A stretch of 64,000 bases of DNA from Variovorax sp. Root318D1. Lineage in GTDB: Bacteria; Pseudomonadota; Gammaproteobacteria; Burkholderiales; Burkholderiaceae_C. Below the pieces are notes generated by a model that saw only the letters and a program-made list of their open reading frames with translations, searched no databases and had not been told where the DNA came from. This document shows, piece after piece, positions 1 to 8,100 of this stretch. The stretch is taken from positions 53,516 to 117,515 of the forward strand of contig NZ_LMCQ01000003.1 of NCBI RefSeq assembly GCF_001424835.1, in the 5' to 3' direction. The position numbers were made by a program, and so were the translations under genes. How positions within the stretch are numbered: the first letter of the stretch is position 1; every line of letters starts with the position of its first letter.

Positions 1-570
1 GAGCCGGGTGATCAGCGCCGCACCGGCCAGGGACAGGGCCATGGCAGTGCTGAGCCAGACCAGCCACGTGCGGCCACCCACGCGGCTGAAGCGGGTCGGA
101 TCGAGCAGCAGCCAGTAGGCGTCGCTTTCGATGGTGAAGCCGATCCAAAGGCCGGGCTCGTCGTTGACGCGGCTGGCCACGGTGGTGCCCTCGCCGAGCT
201 GGTCGATCAGCTCCTCGGTCACGCGCTGGTCGAGCGCGCCGCTGGTGTAGGGCTGGAAGCGATCGTTGGGTTCGCGCGGCAGGATGCGCACGCCCTCCTG
301 GTCGGCCAGCGTCTTGATCAGCGACACCCGCGTGATCGCGTCGGAATACACCAGCGCGGCGCGCGTGAGGTTCACGAGCGAGGCGATCTGGTGCGCCGTT
401 TGGATGGCGCGAGGCTCGTACTCGAGTGAGCGAAAGGTCTGCAGCCAGGCGACCGTGCAGCCGACCAGCAACAGCGCGAGCAGGAAAAACGTGCGCCAGA
501 AAAGGCTGAAGCCGAGCTTCAGGCCCGGTCGCCGGTCACGCTGGCCGGCGCCCTCCAGAGGGCTCGGCAT
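1..570 (-). CDS. envZ: EnvZ-type osmosensor histidine kinase, N-terminal part (cut by window edge)
   Basis: Membrane sensor kinase expected to phosphorylate the OmpR encoded just upstream. Only the first 190 codons lie in the window. From the ATG at 570 there is a short cytoplasmic start, a first membrane helix at about residues 22-40 (core FFLLALLLVGCTVAWL), a periplasmic domain of about 120 residues, and a second helix at about 167-188 (core WLSTAMALSLAGAALI) where the HAMP linker should begin. The HAMP, H-box and ATPase domains are beyond position 1. It follows ompR on the same strand after 75 bp, the usual ompR-envZ order. An AGGAGG lies 17 bp before the ATG, rather far, so an upstream in-frame GTG at 633 is an alternative. 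The EnvZ name rests on the partner and topology. Confidence 0.85.
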   Translation of the reverse strand, partial: MPSPLEGAGQRDRRPGLKLGFSLFWRTFFLLALLLVGCTVAWLQTFRSLEYEPRAIQTAHQIASLVNLTRAALVYSDAITRVSLIKTLADQEGVRILPREPNDRFQPYTSGALDQRVTEELIDQLGEGTTVASRVNDEPGLWIGFTIESDAYWLLLDPTRFSRVGGRTWLVWLSTAMALSLAGAALITRL

Positions 571-645
571 CGTGACCTGGGCGCCGTCCTCCTGGGCTGG
601 GCTGGGTCTGGCTGAATTCAGGCCGATGGCCACCTCGGGATGTCG

Positions 646-1377
646 TCAGGCCGTGCCGTCCGGCACGAAGACATAGCCCACGCCCCACACCGTCTGGATG
701 TAGCGGGGCGCCGCGGCGTCGGCCTCGACCAGCTTGCGCAGGCGCGAGATCTGCACGTCGAGGCTGCGGTCGAAGGGCTCGAATTCGCGGCCGCGTGCCA
801 GCTGGGCCAGTTTTTCGCGCGAAAGCGGCTGGCGCGGGTGGCGCACCAGCGCTTTCAGCATCGCGAATTCGCCGGTGGTGAGAGAGAGCTCTTCGCCGTC
901 CTTCTTGAGCGTGCGCGACCCGAGGTCGAAGGCGAACGGACCGAAAGTGACGGTTTCGTTCTCGGTGGAAGGCGCGCCGGGCGCCTCCAGCGGCGGGCGT
1001 CGGCGCAGCACTGCGTGCACGCGCGCCAGCAGTTCGCGGGGGTTGAAGGGCTTGCCAAGGTAGTCGTCGGCGCCGACTTCGAGACCGACGATGCGGTCGA
1101 CGTCTTCGCCCTTGGCGGTGAGCATGATGATCGGCGTGCGGTCGTTGGCGGCGCGCAGGCGGCGGCAGACCGAAAGGCCATCCTCGCCGGGCATCATCAG
1201 GTCGAGCACGATCAAATCGACCGTGTCGCGCAACAGGATGCGGTTGAGCGCCTTGCCGTCCTCGGCCACGATCACTTCGAAACCTTCCTGGGTCAGGTAG
1301 CGGCGAAGCAGGTCGCGGATGCGGGCGTCGTCGTCGACGATCACGATCTTGTCGGTGCGAGCGGGAACTTGAGTCAT
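646..1377 (-). CDS. ompR: Two-component response regulator OmpR
   Basis: DNA-binding response regulator of the OmpR/PhoB family, 243 aa. The receiver domain (about residues 10-125) shows the acidic pair DDD, the phosphoacceptor Asp in VLDLMMPGEDGLS and the conserved Lys in GKPFNPREL. The winged-helix domain (about 145-240) ends in IQTVWGVGYVFVPDG. Identity to enterobacterial OmpR is visible along the whole length (for example VDRIVGLEVGADDY and ARGREFEPFDRSLDVQISRLR), so this is OmpR itself rather than a generic family member. It is the first gene of the ompR-envZ operon and is divergent from a small exported protein. Two TTTGTAAC motifs in the shared upstream region may be autoregulatory sites. 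Confidence 0.96.
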   Translation of the reverse strand: MTQVPARTDKIVIVDDDARIRDLLRRYLTQEGFEVIVAEDGKALNRILLRDTVDLIVLDLMMPGEDGLSVCRRLRAANDRTPIIMLTAKGEDVDRIVGLEVGADDYLGKPFNPRELLARVHAVLRRRPPLEAPGAPSTENETVTFGPFAFDLGSRTLKKDGEELSLTTGEFAMLKALVRHPRQPLSREKLAQLARGREFEPFDRSLDVQISRLRKLVEADAAAPRYIQTVWGVGYVFVPDGTA

Positions 1378-1392
1378 TTCTACAACGTTGAA

Positions 1393-1471
1393 TTTGTAAC
1401 AGCGTCGATTCTGAAGGCGTTGAGCCGTCGCTGAGCCAGTTTTACTTATGGTTTGACACTAAGTTACAAAA
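1393..1471. promoter_or_regulatory. Possible OmpR binding sites upstream of ompR
   Basis: TTTGTAACA lies at 1393-1401 and its inverted copy GTTACAAAA at 1463-1471; TTTTACTTATGG lies at 1440-1451. The GTAAC core and the TTTTACTT element resemble the described enterobacterial OmpR boxes. The first copy ends 16 bp from the ompR start codon. A role in autoregulation is inference. Confidence 0.35.
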
Positions 1472-1549
1472 CTTGCGGTCGCTAGCTGTCTAGCCATCCG
1501 CCGTTTGTCCAGCGGTGGCAAAGTCCACTTGTCCTATGACTTCTGCTCA

Positions 1550-1912
1550 ATGAGAACCCTCCTTTCCGCGTTGCCGATCCTCGTTGCCTGCAGCTGCGGC
1601 TCCACATGGGCCACGGCTGACGAATTCCTCAAGGTTGGGGATTCGCGCCGCAGCGAGGTGCGCGAGGCGGTGGCGGCTCACCGCGCGGCGCAGCGCGCCG
1701 AGATCCGGCGGGAGGAGGCGGCGGCCGGCAGGCGCCTGACGGCCGCCGAACTCTTCGAATTGCGGCAGCAGGTGCGCGGCCAGTGGACGCCGCCCGGCAC
1801 ACCCCCCAGGGCAATGAATTCGGCAGAATCGCAGCCGGCCGAGCGAATCGCGCCGTCGCCGCCGATGTCGGCGGCCCGCGCGTTGACCTTGCCCCGCAGC
1901 CAGCGCCGCTAA
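1550..1912 (+). CDS. Small predicted exported protein of unknown function
   Basis: 120 aa, not recognised. The ATG at 1550 gives a classical signal peptide: Met-Arg, a hydrophobic stretch (LLSALPILVACSCG) and an Ala-x-Ala-like end (TWATA) near residue 21. A Cys-Ser-Cys in the hydrophobic part does not make a clean lipobox. The mature part is charged and Arg/Glu/Ala-rich, probably helical (residues about 25-75, with FELRQQVRGQW), followed by a Pro/Ser/Ala-rich tail. An in-frame ATG at 1505 would put 15 polar residues before the signal and is less likely. It lies between divergent ompR and a SIMPL-domain gene 57 bp downstream, which is also exported, so a shared transcript is possible. Confidence 0.65.
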   Translation: MRTLLSALPILVACSCGSTWATADEFLKVGDSRRSEVREAVAAHRAAQRAEIRREEAAAGRRLTAAELFELRQQVRGQWTPPGTPPRAMNSAESQPAERIAPSPPMSAARALTLPRSQRR

Positions 1913-1969
1913 GGCGGCGCGGCGCGCGTTTCTGCGTTTCTTGCATACCAATCCAGGGGGTAACTCGTC

Positions 1970-2680
1970 TTGAAGAAAATCAGTTGGATCGCGGCCTGCG
2001 CCGCCTTGGCCGCGGCAGCGGCCGCAGGCAGCGCCACGGCTCAGAGCATGACCCCGCCGCCGCAGAACGTGCTGCAGCTCACTGCGTCGGGCACGGTCGA
2101 AGTGCAGCAGGACTTGCTGAGCATGACGCTCACCACCACGCGCGACGCCGTCGATGCCGCCACGGTCCAGTCGCAGCTCAAGGCCGCGGTGGATTCCGCG
2201 CTGGCCGAAGCCAAGAAGAATGCCCAGCCCGGGCAGCTCGACGTGCGCACCGGCAACTTCAGCCTGTCGCCGCGCTACACCCGGGAAGGAAAGATCAACG
2301 GCTGGCAGGGCTCGGCCGAAATGGTGCTCGAGGGCCGCGACTTCCCGCGCATCACGCAGACCGCGGGCCGCATCACCACGCTCAACGTCGGCAACGTCGG
2401 CTTTGCACTGAGCCGCGAGCAGCGCGCCAAAAGCGAAACCGAGGCCCAGACCATCGCAATTGAAAACTTCAAGCAGAAGGCGACCGAGCTGGCCAAGGGC
2501 TTCGGCTTTGCGGGCTACACGCTGCGCGAGGTCGCGGTGAACGCGAACGACAGCGGCCCGATCCGGCCGCGCGTCATGGCCGCATCGGCCAAATCCTTTT
2601 CCCCCGACGCGCCGGTGCCGGTGGAAGCTGGGAAGACCAGTGTGGTGGTGAACGTGTCGGGGTCGGTGCAGCTCAAGTAG
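1970..2680 (+). CDS. SIMPL-domain (DUF541) periplasmic protein
   Basis: 236 aa with a signal peptide (MKKISWIAACAALAAAAAAG, cleavage near SATAQ) and one SIMPL/DUF541 domain over most of the mature protein. Typical family features are the opening LQLTASGTVEVQQDLLSMTL and the closing TSVVVNVSGSVQL. The family includes the E. coli oxidative-stress protein YggE; the biochemical role is not settled. The start is TTG at 1970, supported by AGGGGGT about 9 bp upstream and by the Lys-Lys n-region of the signal peptide. It converges with bdhA, whose stop is 25 bp away. Confidence 0.88.
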   Translation: MKKISWIAACAALAAAAAAGSATAQSMTPPPQNVLQLTASGTVEVQQDLLSMTLTTTRDAVDAATVQSQLKAAVDSALAEAKKNAQPGQLDVRTGNFSLSPRYTREGKINGWQGSAEMVLEGRDFPRITQTAGRITTLNVGNVGFALSREQRAKSETEAQTIAIENFKQKATELAKGFGFAGYTLREVAVNANDSGPIRPRVMAASAKSFSPDAPVPVEAGKTSVVVNVSGSVQLK

Positions 2681-2704
2681 CTCCCGCTTCTTTCTTTCTC
2701 TTTC

Positions 2705-3475
2705 TTACTGTGCGGTCCAGCCGCCATCCATCTGCCAGGCCACGCCGCGGACCTGGTCGGCCGCCGGCGAGCACAGGAACACCGCCAGGCCGCCGAGCTG
2801 CTCGACCGTGGTGAACTGCAGTGAGGGCTGCTTCTCTCCCAGAAGATCGTTCTGCGCCTGGGTGGCCGAAATGCCGTCCCGTGCCGCGCGGTCGTCAATC
2901 TGCTTTTGAACCAGCGGCGTCAGCACCCAGCCTGGGCAGATCGCGTTGCTGGTGATGCCGGTGGTCGCGGTTTCGAGCGCCACCGACTTGGTGAAGCCGA
3001 CGATGCCGTGCTTGGCCGCTACATAGGCAGACTTCCGCGCCGAAGCGACGAGCCCGTGGGCCGACGCGATGTTGACGATGCGTCCCCAATTGGCTTCGCG
3101 CATGGCGGGAATCGCGAGCCGCGTCGTGTGGAACGCGCTTGTGAGGTTGATTGCAATGATGGCGTCCCAGCGCTCCGGCGGAAAGTCCTCGACCTTGGCC
3201 ACGTGCTGAATGCCGGCGTTGTTGACGAGGATGTCGACGCGGCCGAACCTGGACGCGGCGAACTTCATCATGTCCTCGATCTGGTCGGGCTTGCTCATGT
3301 CGGCGCCGTGATATTCGGCGCGCACGCCGAGCGCTTCGATGCGGGCCTTGGGCGTCTCGGCATCGCCGAAACCGTTGAGCACGACGTGTGCGCCTTGTTG
3401 TGCAAGGGCCTCGGCAATGGCAAGGCCAATGCCGCTGGTGGACCCCGTGACAAGCGCGGTTTTGCCTTTGAGCAT
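2705..3475 (-). CDS. bdhA: 3-hydroxybutyrate dehydrogenase (SDR family)
   Basis: Cytosolic NAD-dependent oxidation of D-3-hydroxybutyrate to acetoacetate, a step in use of stored polyhydroxybutyrate. 256 aa from the ATG at 3475; a TTG at 3484 is possible, but GGAG is spaced well only for the ATG. Classical SDR features are visible: TGSTSGIG (Gly11, Gly15, Gly17), NNAG at 85-88, and the catalytic set Ser138, Tyr151 and Lys155 (SAHG and YVAAK). The segment AICPGWVLTPLVQKQI and the C terminus AWQMDGGWTAQ are typical of bacterial 3-hydroxybutyrate dehydrogenases. phaR lies 5 kb away, so the window holds two polyhydroxyalkanoate genes, though not in one operon. Confidence 0.93.
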   Translation of the reverse strand: MLKGKTALVTGSTSGIGLAIAEALAQQGAHVVLNGFGDAETPKARIEALGVRAEYHGADMSKPDQIEDMMKFAASRFGRVDILVNNAGIQHVAKVEDFPPERWDAIIAINLTSAFHTTRLAIPAMREANWGRIVNIASAHGLVASARKSAYVAAKHGIVGFTKSVALETATTGITSNAICPGWVLTPLVQKQIDDRAARDGISATQAQNDLLGEKQPSLQFTTVEQLGGLAVFLCSPAADQVRGVAWQMDGGWTAQ

Positions 3476-3541
3476 GAAGTTCAATCTCCGAATGAATTAG
3501 GATGGACGAGACATTATCCGCACCAGGACGACTTCGTTTTC

Positions 3542-4501
3542 ATGACAGAACCGACGCTTCATTACGTGGCGTGCGACGACCCCCAGGGCGGTCATCGCAT
3601 GGCCTATTGGCAATGGGGCAGCGCGCGCAGTGCGCATGTGGTGATGTGCGTGCACGGCCTGACCCGCCAGGGGCGCGATTTCGACGTTCTGGCCAAGGCC
3701 ATCGTGGCGCGCGCCGGCGGCAACGTGCGCGTGGTCTGCCCCGATGTCGCTGGGCGCGGCCAAAGCGACTGGCTGCGCGATCCGGCGCTCTACCAGGTGC
3801 CGGTCTATGCGGCCGACATGGTGGCGCTGCTGGCGCAACTGCATCGTGAACAGCCTATCGAGACGCTCGACTACCTGGGTACCAGCATGGGCGGACTCAT
3901 CGGTTTCGTGCTGGCCGGCCACAAGCAATTGCCGCTACCTCGGCCTATCCGCCGCTTCATCGTGAACGACGTCGGCCCGACGGTCGAGGCCGCGGCCATC
4001 CAGCGCATTGGCGGCTACGTGGGGCAGGGCGGCCGCTATGCAACGGTGCAGGAAGCAGCCGACGCCATGTGGGCGATCTCGACCAGCTTCGGTCCGCATA
4101 CGCCTGAGCAATGGCTTTCGCTGTCGCAGCACATGGTGGTGCCGGCGTCGCGACGCACAGGCGATGGTGTTCGCAAGGTCGAGGCCGAGGAGGCCGGCGG
4201 AACCGAAGCCGGTCCCTTTCTGCTTCACTACGACCCGTCCATCGCAGTCTCGCTGCGCGCCATCACGCCCGAGGCCGCGGCCCAAGGCGGCGCGGTGATG
4301 TGGAGCCTCTACGACGCCATCGAGGCGAAAACCTTGGTGACGCGCGGCGCCCAATCGGATCTGTTGGCGCGCGAAACGGCGCTGGCCATGACGCAGCGCG
4401 GACCTCGCGCGGCGCTGGTCGAATTCGAAGGCGTGGGCCACGCGCCCACCTTCGTCGACCCCGCGCAGGTGTCCGTCGTCACATCCTTCCTGTTCGATTG
4501 A
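3542..4501 (+). CDS. Alpha/beta-hydrolase family protein
   Basis: 319 aa, predicted soluble alpha/beta-hydrolase fold enzyme; substrate unknown. The nucleophile elbow GTSMGG places the Ser at residue 115, the oxyanion-hole region VMCVHGL is near residue 35, and the C-terminal GHAPTF gives the catalytic His at 300. The start is the ATG at 3542; longer reading frames upstream run antisense into bdhA and are not credible. The stop is only 7 bp before the GTG of relA, which suggests co-transcription and perhaps translational coupling. Nothing in the sequence links the enzyme to alarmone metabolism. Confidence 0.85.
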   Translation: MTEPTLHYVACDDPQGGHRMAYWQWGSARSAHVVMCVHGLTRQGRDFDVLAKAIVARAGGNVRVVCPDVAGRGQSDWLRDPALYQVPVYAADMVALLAQLHREQPIETLDYLGTSMGGLIGFVLAGHKQLPLPRPIRRFIVNDVGPTVEAAAIQRIGGYVGQGGRYATVQEAADAMWAISTSFGPHTPEQWLSLSQHMVVPASRRTGDGVRKVEAEEAGGTEAGPFLLHYDPSIAVSLRAITPEAAAQGGAVMWSLYDAIEAKTLVTRGAQSDLLARETALAMTQRGPRAALVEFEGVGHAPTFVDPAQVSVVTSFLFD

Positions 4502-4508
4502 GGGCAGC

Positions 4509-6752
4509 GTGAAGCGCGATTCTTCGAGCCTTCAAACGGCACACAGTCCCGATTCGGCCGTGGCGGACTATCCGCTGTCAGCCGCCACGGCCGATCGCAC
4601 CCCGGTGATGGAGAACATGCTCGCCCGTGCGCGCGCATTTGCCGAGCCGCTGATCGCCGACGAAAAGCTAGACACTGGCGAGAACACGCTGGCCCACGCG
4701 GATGCCGTGGCGGCCATCGTCGCCAAGATGGGCGGCTCCGAAGCCATGCAGGCCGCGAGCTATCTGGTCTATGCCTGCCAGCACCTGAACCGGCCGCAGG
4801 AAGTGATTGCCAAGGTGTTCGGCGACAACTTTGCGGCGCTGGCGGTCGAAACCACCAAGCTGGTCCGCGTGCAGGAGCAAGCCCGCTCGGCTTCGCAGGG
4901 CCATCACCTGTCGGAAGGCGCGGGAGCGCAAACCGAGAACGTGCGCAAGATGCTGCTCGCGTTCTCGCGCGACCTGCGCGTGGTGATGCTGCGCCTGGCT
5001 TCTCGCCTTCAGACGCTGCGGCATGCCGCGGCCAGCAAGCAGCCGGCGCCCGAGAGCGTGGCGCGCGAGTCGCTGCAGGTGTTTGCGCCACTGGCCAACC
5101 GCCTGGGCATCTGGCAGGTGAAGTGGGAGATCGAGGATCTTTCTTTTCGCTTTCTGGAACCTGAAACCTATAAGCTGATTGCGCGCCTGCTCGACGAGAA
5201 GCGGGTCGAACGCGAAGGCCACGTCGAGCAGCTGCGCTCGCAGCTCGAAAGCGAACTGCAGGCCGAGGGCGTACGCGCCATCGTGCAGGGGCGGCCGAAG
5301 AACATCTACAGCATCGTGAAGAAGATGCGCGGCAAGTCGCTCGACTTCGCGCAGGTGTTCGACATCCTCGCGCTGCGCGTGGTGGTGCCCGACGTGAAAG
5401 ATTGCTACGCGGCGCTGGCCTGGGTGCATTCGCATTTCCTCCCGATCGACGAAGAGTTCGACGACTACATTGCGCGCCCCAAGCCCAACGGCTACCAGTC
5501 GCTGCACACGGTGGTGCGCGAGATGGTCGACGGCAAGCCCGGCAAGCCGATCGAGATCCAGATCCGCACGGAAGAAATGCATGACCATGCCGAGCACGGC
5601 GTGGCGGCGCACTGGGCCTACAAGGAAGCAGGGCACAAGGGCTACGCGGGCGTGTGGGCGAGCGGAGAGTACGACGCCAAGATCGCCGTGCTGCGGCAGC
5701 TACTGGCATGGGAGCGCGATCTTTCGGGCGGCTCGCAGGGCCAGGGGCTCTTCGACGATCGCATCTATGTACTGACGCCGGATGCCGCCATCGTCGAGCT
5801 GCCGCAGGGTGCGACGCCGGTCGACTTTGCCTACACCGTGCACACCACGCTCGGCCATCGTTGCCGCGGCGCGCGTGTCGATGGCGCGATGGTGCCGCTC
5901 AACACGCCGCTCTCTAACGGGCAAACGGTGGAGATCATCGCGGCCAAGGAGGGCGGCCCGTCGCGCGACTGGCTCAATGCCGAGCTGGGCTATCTTGCGA
6001 GCCACCGCGCGCGTGCCAAGGTGCGCGCGTGGTTCAACGCGCAGATCACGCACGAGACCGTGGCGCGCGGACGCGAAGCGGTCGAGAAGCTGCTGCAGCG
6101 CGAAGGCAAGACGTCGACGCGGCTCGAGGACCTCGCTTCGCAGCTGGGCTTCAAGTCGGCGGACCATCTGTTCGAAGTGGTCGGCAAGGACGAGTTCTCG
6201 CTGCGCAATATCGAGATGCTGCTGCGCCCGCCGGAGCCCGCGCCCAATCCGGATGACGGCGTGCAGATCAAGAAGCCGCGCGCGAGCGAAAAATCTGGCA
6301 AGGGCGGCGTGTTGGTGGTGGGAGTGTCTTCATTGATGACGCAGCTTGCCAAGTGCTGCAAGCCGGCACCGCCGGATCCCATCAGCGGCTTCGTGACCCG
6401 GGGTCACGGCGTCAGCGTGCATCGCACCGATTGCAGCAACTTCCGCACGATGGCTGCGCGCGACGGCGAGCGCGTGATCGATGTCGAATGGGGAGCGGCA
6501 AAGAAGGGCGGCGAGGCGCCGGTCTATGCGGTGGACGTGGCCGTGGAAGCGGCGGACCGCCAAGGCCTCTTGCGCGACATTTCCGACGTCTTCGCACGGG
6601 AGAAGATGAACGTGATCGGTGTGCAGACGCAGTCGGTCAAGGGCACGGCGTGGATGACTTTCACTGTGGAGATCACCGATGCGGCGCGCTTGACGCAGGT
6701 GCTCGGCATCGTGACGGCAGTTGCCGGTGTGCGATCTGCACGTCGGCGCTAA
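4509..6752 (+). CDS. relA: GTP pyrophosphokinase RelA ((p)ppGpp synthetase)
   Basis: Ribosome-associated stringent-response enzyme that makes (p)ppGpp from GTP/GDP and ATP, 747 aa. Order: a degenerate HD hydrolase region (about 30-190), the synthetase domain (about 235-350, RPKNIYSIVKKM to PNGYQSLHTVV), a TGS domain (about 415-480, DRIYVLTP to VEIIAAKEGG), a Cys-containing zinc-finger region (AKCCKP, HRTDCSNF) and a C-terminal ACT domain (about 670-745). The HD motif is missing: the place of the catalytic His-Asp reads YACQHLNRP. The synthetase loop carries the acidic EFDD motif typical of monofunctional RelA, not the RxKD of SpoT/Rel. Start is GTG, 7 bp after the hydrolase gene. A separate SpoT should exist elsewhere. 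Confidence 0.96.
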   Translation: MKRDSSSLQTAHSPDSAVADYPLSAATADRTPVMENMLARARAFAEPLIADEKLDTGENTLAHADAVAAIVAKMGGSEAMQAASYLVYACQHLNRPQEVIAKVFGDNFAALAVETTKLVRVQEQARSASQGHHLSEGAGAQTENVRKMLLAFSRDLRVVMLRLASRLQTLRHAAASKQPAPESVARESLQVFAPLANRLGIWQVKWEIEDLSFRFLEPETYKLIARLLDEKRVEREGHVEQLRSQLESELQAEGVRAIVQGRPKNIYSIVKKMRGKSLDFAQVFDILALRVVVPDVKDCYAALAWVHSHFLPIDEEFDDYIARPKPNGYQSLHTVVREMVDGKPGKPIEIQIRTEEMHDHAEHGVAAHWAYKEAGHKGYAGVWASGEYDAKIAVLRQLLAWERDLSGGSQGQGLFDDRIYVLTPDAAIVELPQGATPVDFAYTVHTTLGHRCRGARVDGAMVPLNTPLSNGQTVEIIAAKEGGPSRDWLNAELGYLASHRARAKVRAWFNAQITHETVARGREAVEKLLQREGKTSTRLEDLASQLGFKSADHLFEVVGKDEFSLRNIEMLLRPPEPAPNPDDGVQIKKPRASEKSGKGGVLVVGVSSLMTQLAKCCKPAPPDPISGFVTRGHGVSVHRTDCSNFRTMAARDGERVIDVEWGAAKKGGEAPVYAVDVAVEAADRQGLLRDISDVFAREKMNVIGVQTQSVKGTAWMTFTVEITDAARLTQVLGIVTAVAGVRSARRR

Positions 6753-6768
6753 AAAGCACGTTTTCTCC

Positions 6769-6777
6769 TGCTACAAT
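6769..6777 (+). promoter_or_regulatory. Extended -10 promoter element for tRNA-Val
   Basis: TGC followed by TACAAT (6772-6777) forms an extended -10 element. A start about 7 bp downstream would leave a 16-nt leader before the mature tRNA 5' end at 6801. No good -35 hexamer is seen. Confidence 0.5.
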
Positions 6778-6800
6778 AGCTGCTTCTCGGACACATCCTT

Positions 6801-6877
6801 AGGCGCGTAGCTCAGCTGGTTAGAGCACCACCTTGACATGGTGGGGGTCGTTGGTTCGAGTCCAATCGCGCCTACCA
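6801..6877 (+). tRNA. tRNA-Val (anticodon GAC)
   Basis: 77 nt with encoded CCA. The acceptor AGGCGCG pairs with CGCGCCT, followed by discriminator A and CCA. The D arm is GCTCAGCTGGTTAGAGC. The anticodon stem CCACC/GGTGG (6828-6832 and 6840-6844) closes the loop TTGACAT with GAC at 6835-6837. The T arm has GTTGG-TTCGAGT-CCAAT. All stems pair. Confidence 0.98.
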
Positions 6878-6927
6878 ATTTCTGTTCCAACATCCGGCCA
6901 ACCACCGGGTCTGTTGAACAGAGCTTT

Positions 6928-6944
6928 CACCGGGTTCCCCGGTG
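6928..6944 (+). terminator. Hairpin downstream of tRNA-Val, possible terminator
   Basis: CACCGGG, loop TTC, CCCGGTG form a perfect 7-bp stem about 50 bp after the tRNA. The following TCTCAATCGTCCTTTC is only modestly T-rich, so termination efficiency is uncertain. Confidence 0.4.
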
Positions 6945-7047
6945 TCTCAATCGTCCTTTCGGTGAAGCAGACAAAGACCATGGCCACGTTGTTGTGCTAC
7001 CTTGGCCGCACTGCAAACCTTTTCCAAATTTCTTGACAAGCGATCTG

Positions 7048-7416
7048 ATGAATACGCGATCAACGCTGGTTGATCGGGCTCATGCTGAAAAGCGCCTGGC
7101 CGCATTGCTCAGGCAAGCCCCCATTGAATTTGCGCGCGCGGTCTATGGCATCAACGACCACGCAGGCGGCCGCACCGACACCATGGCTGCGCGCGAAGTG
7201 GCGCGCGCCCAGCGGCAGGGCATGCCCGTGACGCAAGAGCGCGCCGAACAGCGTGCGCGCGCGTATCTGCCGACCTCCGGCCACGAGCACTGTCCGCGCT
7301 GCTGGGTGGTCTATGGCCACAAGAGCCCCCTGCGCTTCAGGGAGGCCACCGAAGAACGCCCCGAGACGGCCGCCTGCGCTGCATGCGGCGCCGAGTACGC
7401 GACAACGCTCGACTGA
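7048..7416 (+). CDS. Small zinc-ribbon-like protein of unknown function
   Basis: 122 aa, not recognised. The C-terminal half has two Cys pairs, CPRC (near residue 84) and CAAC (near residue 112), about 28 residues apart, which fits one zinc site of a ribbon or rubredoxin-like knuckle. The N-terminal half is basic and helical, rich in Ala and Arg (LAALLRQAP, AREVARAQRQ). The start is taken as the ATG at 7048; a frame reaching back into tRNA-Val is an artefact. It sits alone between tRNA-Val and phaR on the same strand. Nucleic-acid or protein binding is a guess from the charge and the Cys pairs. Confidence 0.65.
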   Translation: MNTRSTLVDRAHAEKRLAALLRQAPIEFARAVYGINDHAGGRTDTMAAREVARAQRQGMPVTQERAEQRARAYLPTSGHEHCPRCWVVYGHKSPLRFREATEERPETAACAACGAEYATTLD

Positions 7417-7527
7417 AAGATGAATGCAGGTTGCGCCAGGCGGTCAGGGTAAACCTTGTCGCGATGCAGCAAAACCGCTACCTAGAATTGATCGGATGAC
7501 ATGGGAGTCCATGTGAAGGAGTCCTCA

Positions 7528-8061
7528 GTGCAGAGCAAGAAGTCCGGGGTCAAGCCGGAGCAACGTGTAATCAAGAAGTACCCCAACCGAAGGCTCTACG
7601 ACACCGAGACATCCACGTACATCACCCTCACCGAGGTGAAGCAGCTCGTCATCCAGAATGCGCAGTTCGTGGTGCGCGATGCCAAGAGCGGTGACGACCT
7701 CACGCGAAGCATCCTGCTGCAGATCATTCTCGAAGAAGAAGCAGGTGGCGCGCCGATGTTCACCGAGCAGGTGCTGGCCAACATCATCCGTTTCTACGGA
7801 CAGGCGATGCAGGGCTACATGGGTCCCTATCTGGAAAAGAACATCCAGGCAATGACCGAGGTGCAGGCCCAGCTTGCAGACAAGGCCGAAGGCCTCACGC
7901 CCGAGATGTGGTCGCGCTTCATGACCTTGCAGTCACCCGTGCTCCAGGGGTTGATGGGCAACTACGTCGAGCAGTCCAAGAACGTGTTCCTGCAAATGCA
8001 GGAACAAATGCAGAAGAACACCGAACAGGTTCTGGGCGCATTCGGCATCAAACGCCCTTGA
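7528..8061 (+). CDS. phaR: Polyhydroxyalkanoate synthesis repressor PhaR
   Basis: DNA-binding regulator that also binds polyhydroxyalkanoate granules; in related bacteria it represses phasin and its own gene until granules titrate it. 177 aa. The N-terminal PHB/PHA accumulation-regulator domain (about residues 9-70) has the hallmark KKYPNRRLYDTETSTYI, and the C-terminal helical part (about 75-175) is rich in Gln, Met and Glu. The start is the GTG at 7528, chosen because AAGGAG lies 6 bp upstream; an in-frame ATG at 7501 would cover that site. phaC, phaA and phaB are not in the window; bdhA is the only other gene of this pathway here. Confidence 0.93.
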   Translation: MQSKKSGVKPEQRVIKKYPNRRLYDTETSTYITLTEVKQLVIQNAQFVVRDAKSGDDLTRSILLQIILEEEAGGAPMFTEQVLANIIRFYGQAMQGYMGPYLEKNIQAMTEVQAQLADKAEGLTPEMWSRFMTLQSPVLQGLMGNYVEQSKNVFLQMQEQMQKNTEQVLGAFGIKRP

Positions 8062-8100
8062 AATCCCTGCGCTGGCAGATAGCTGGGACAATAGGGGCAT

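Noticed and set aside
4509..6752. Bifunctional Rel/SpoT enzyme with hydrolase activity
   Set aside because: The His-Asp of the HD site is missing and the synthetase loop has EFDD, the RelA pattern.
6838..7047. Upstream extension of the zinc-ribbon gene into tRNA-Val
   Set aside because: A coding start inside the tRNA is not credible; the ATG at 7048 fits better.
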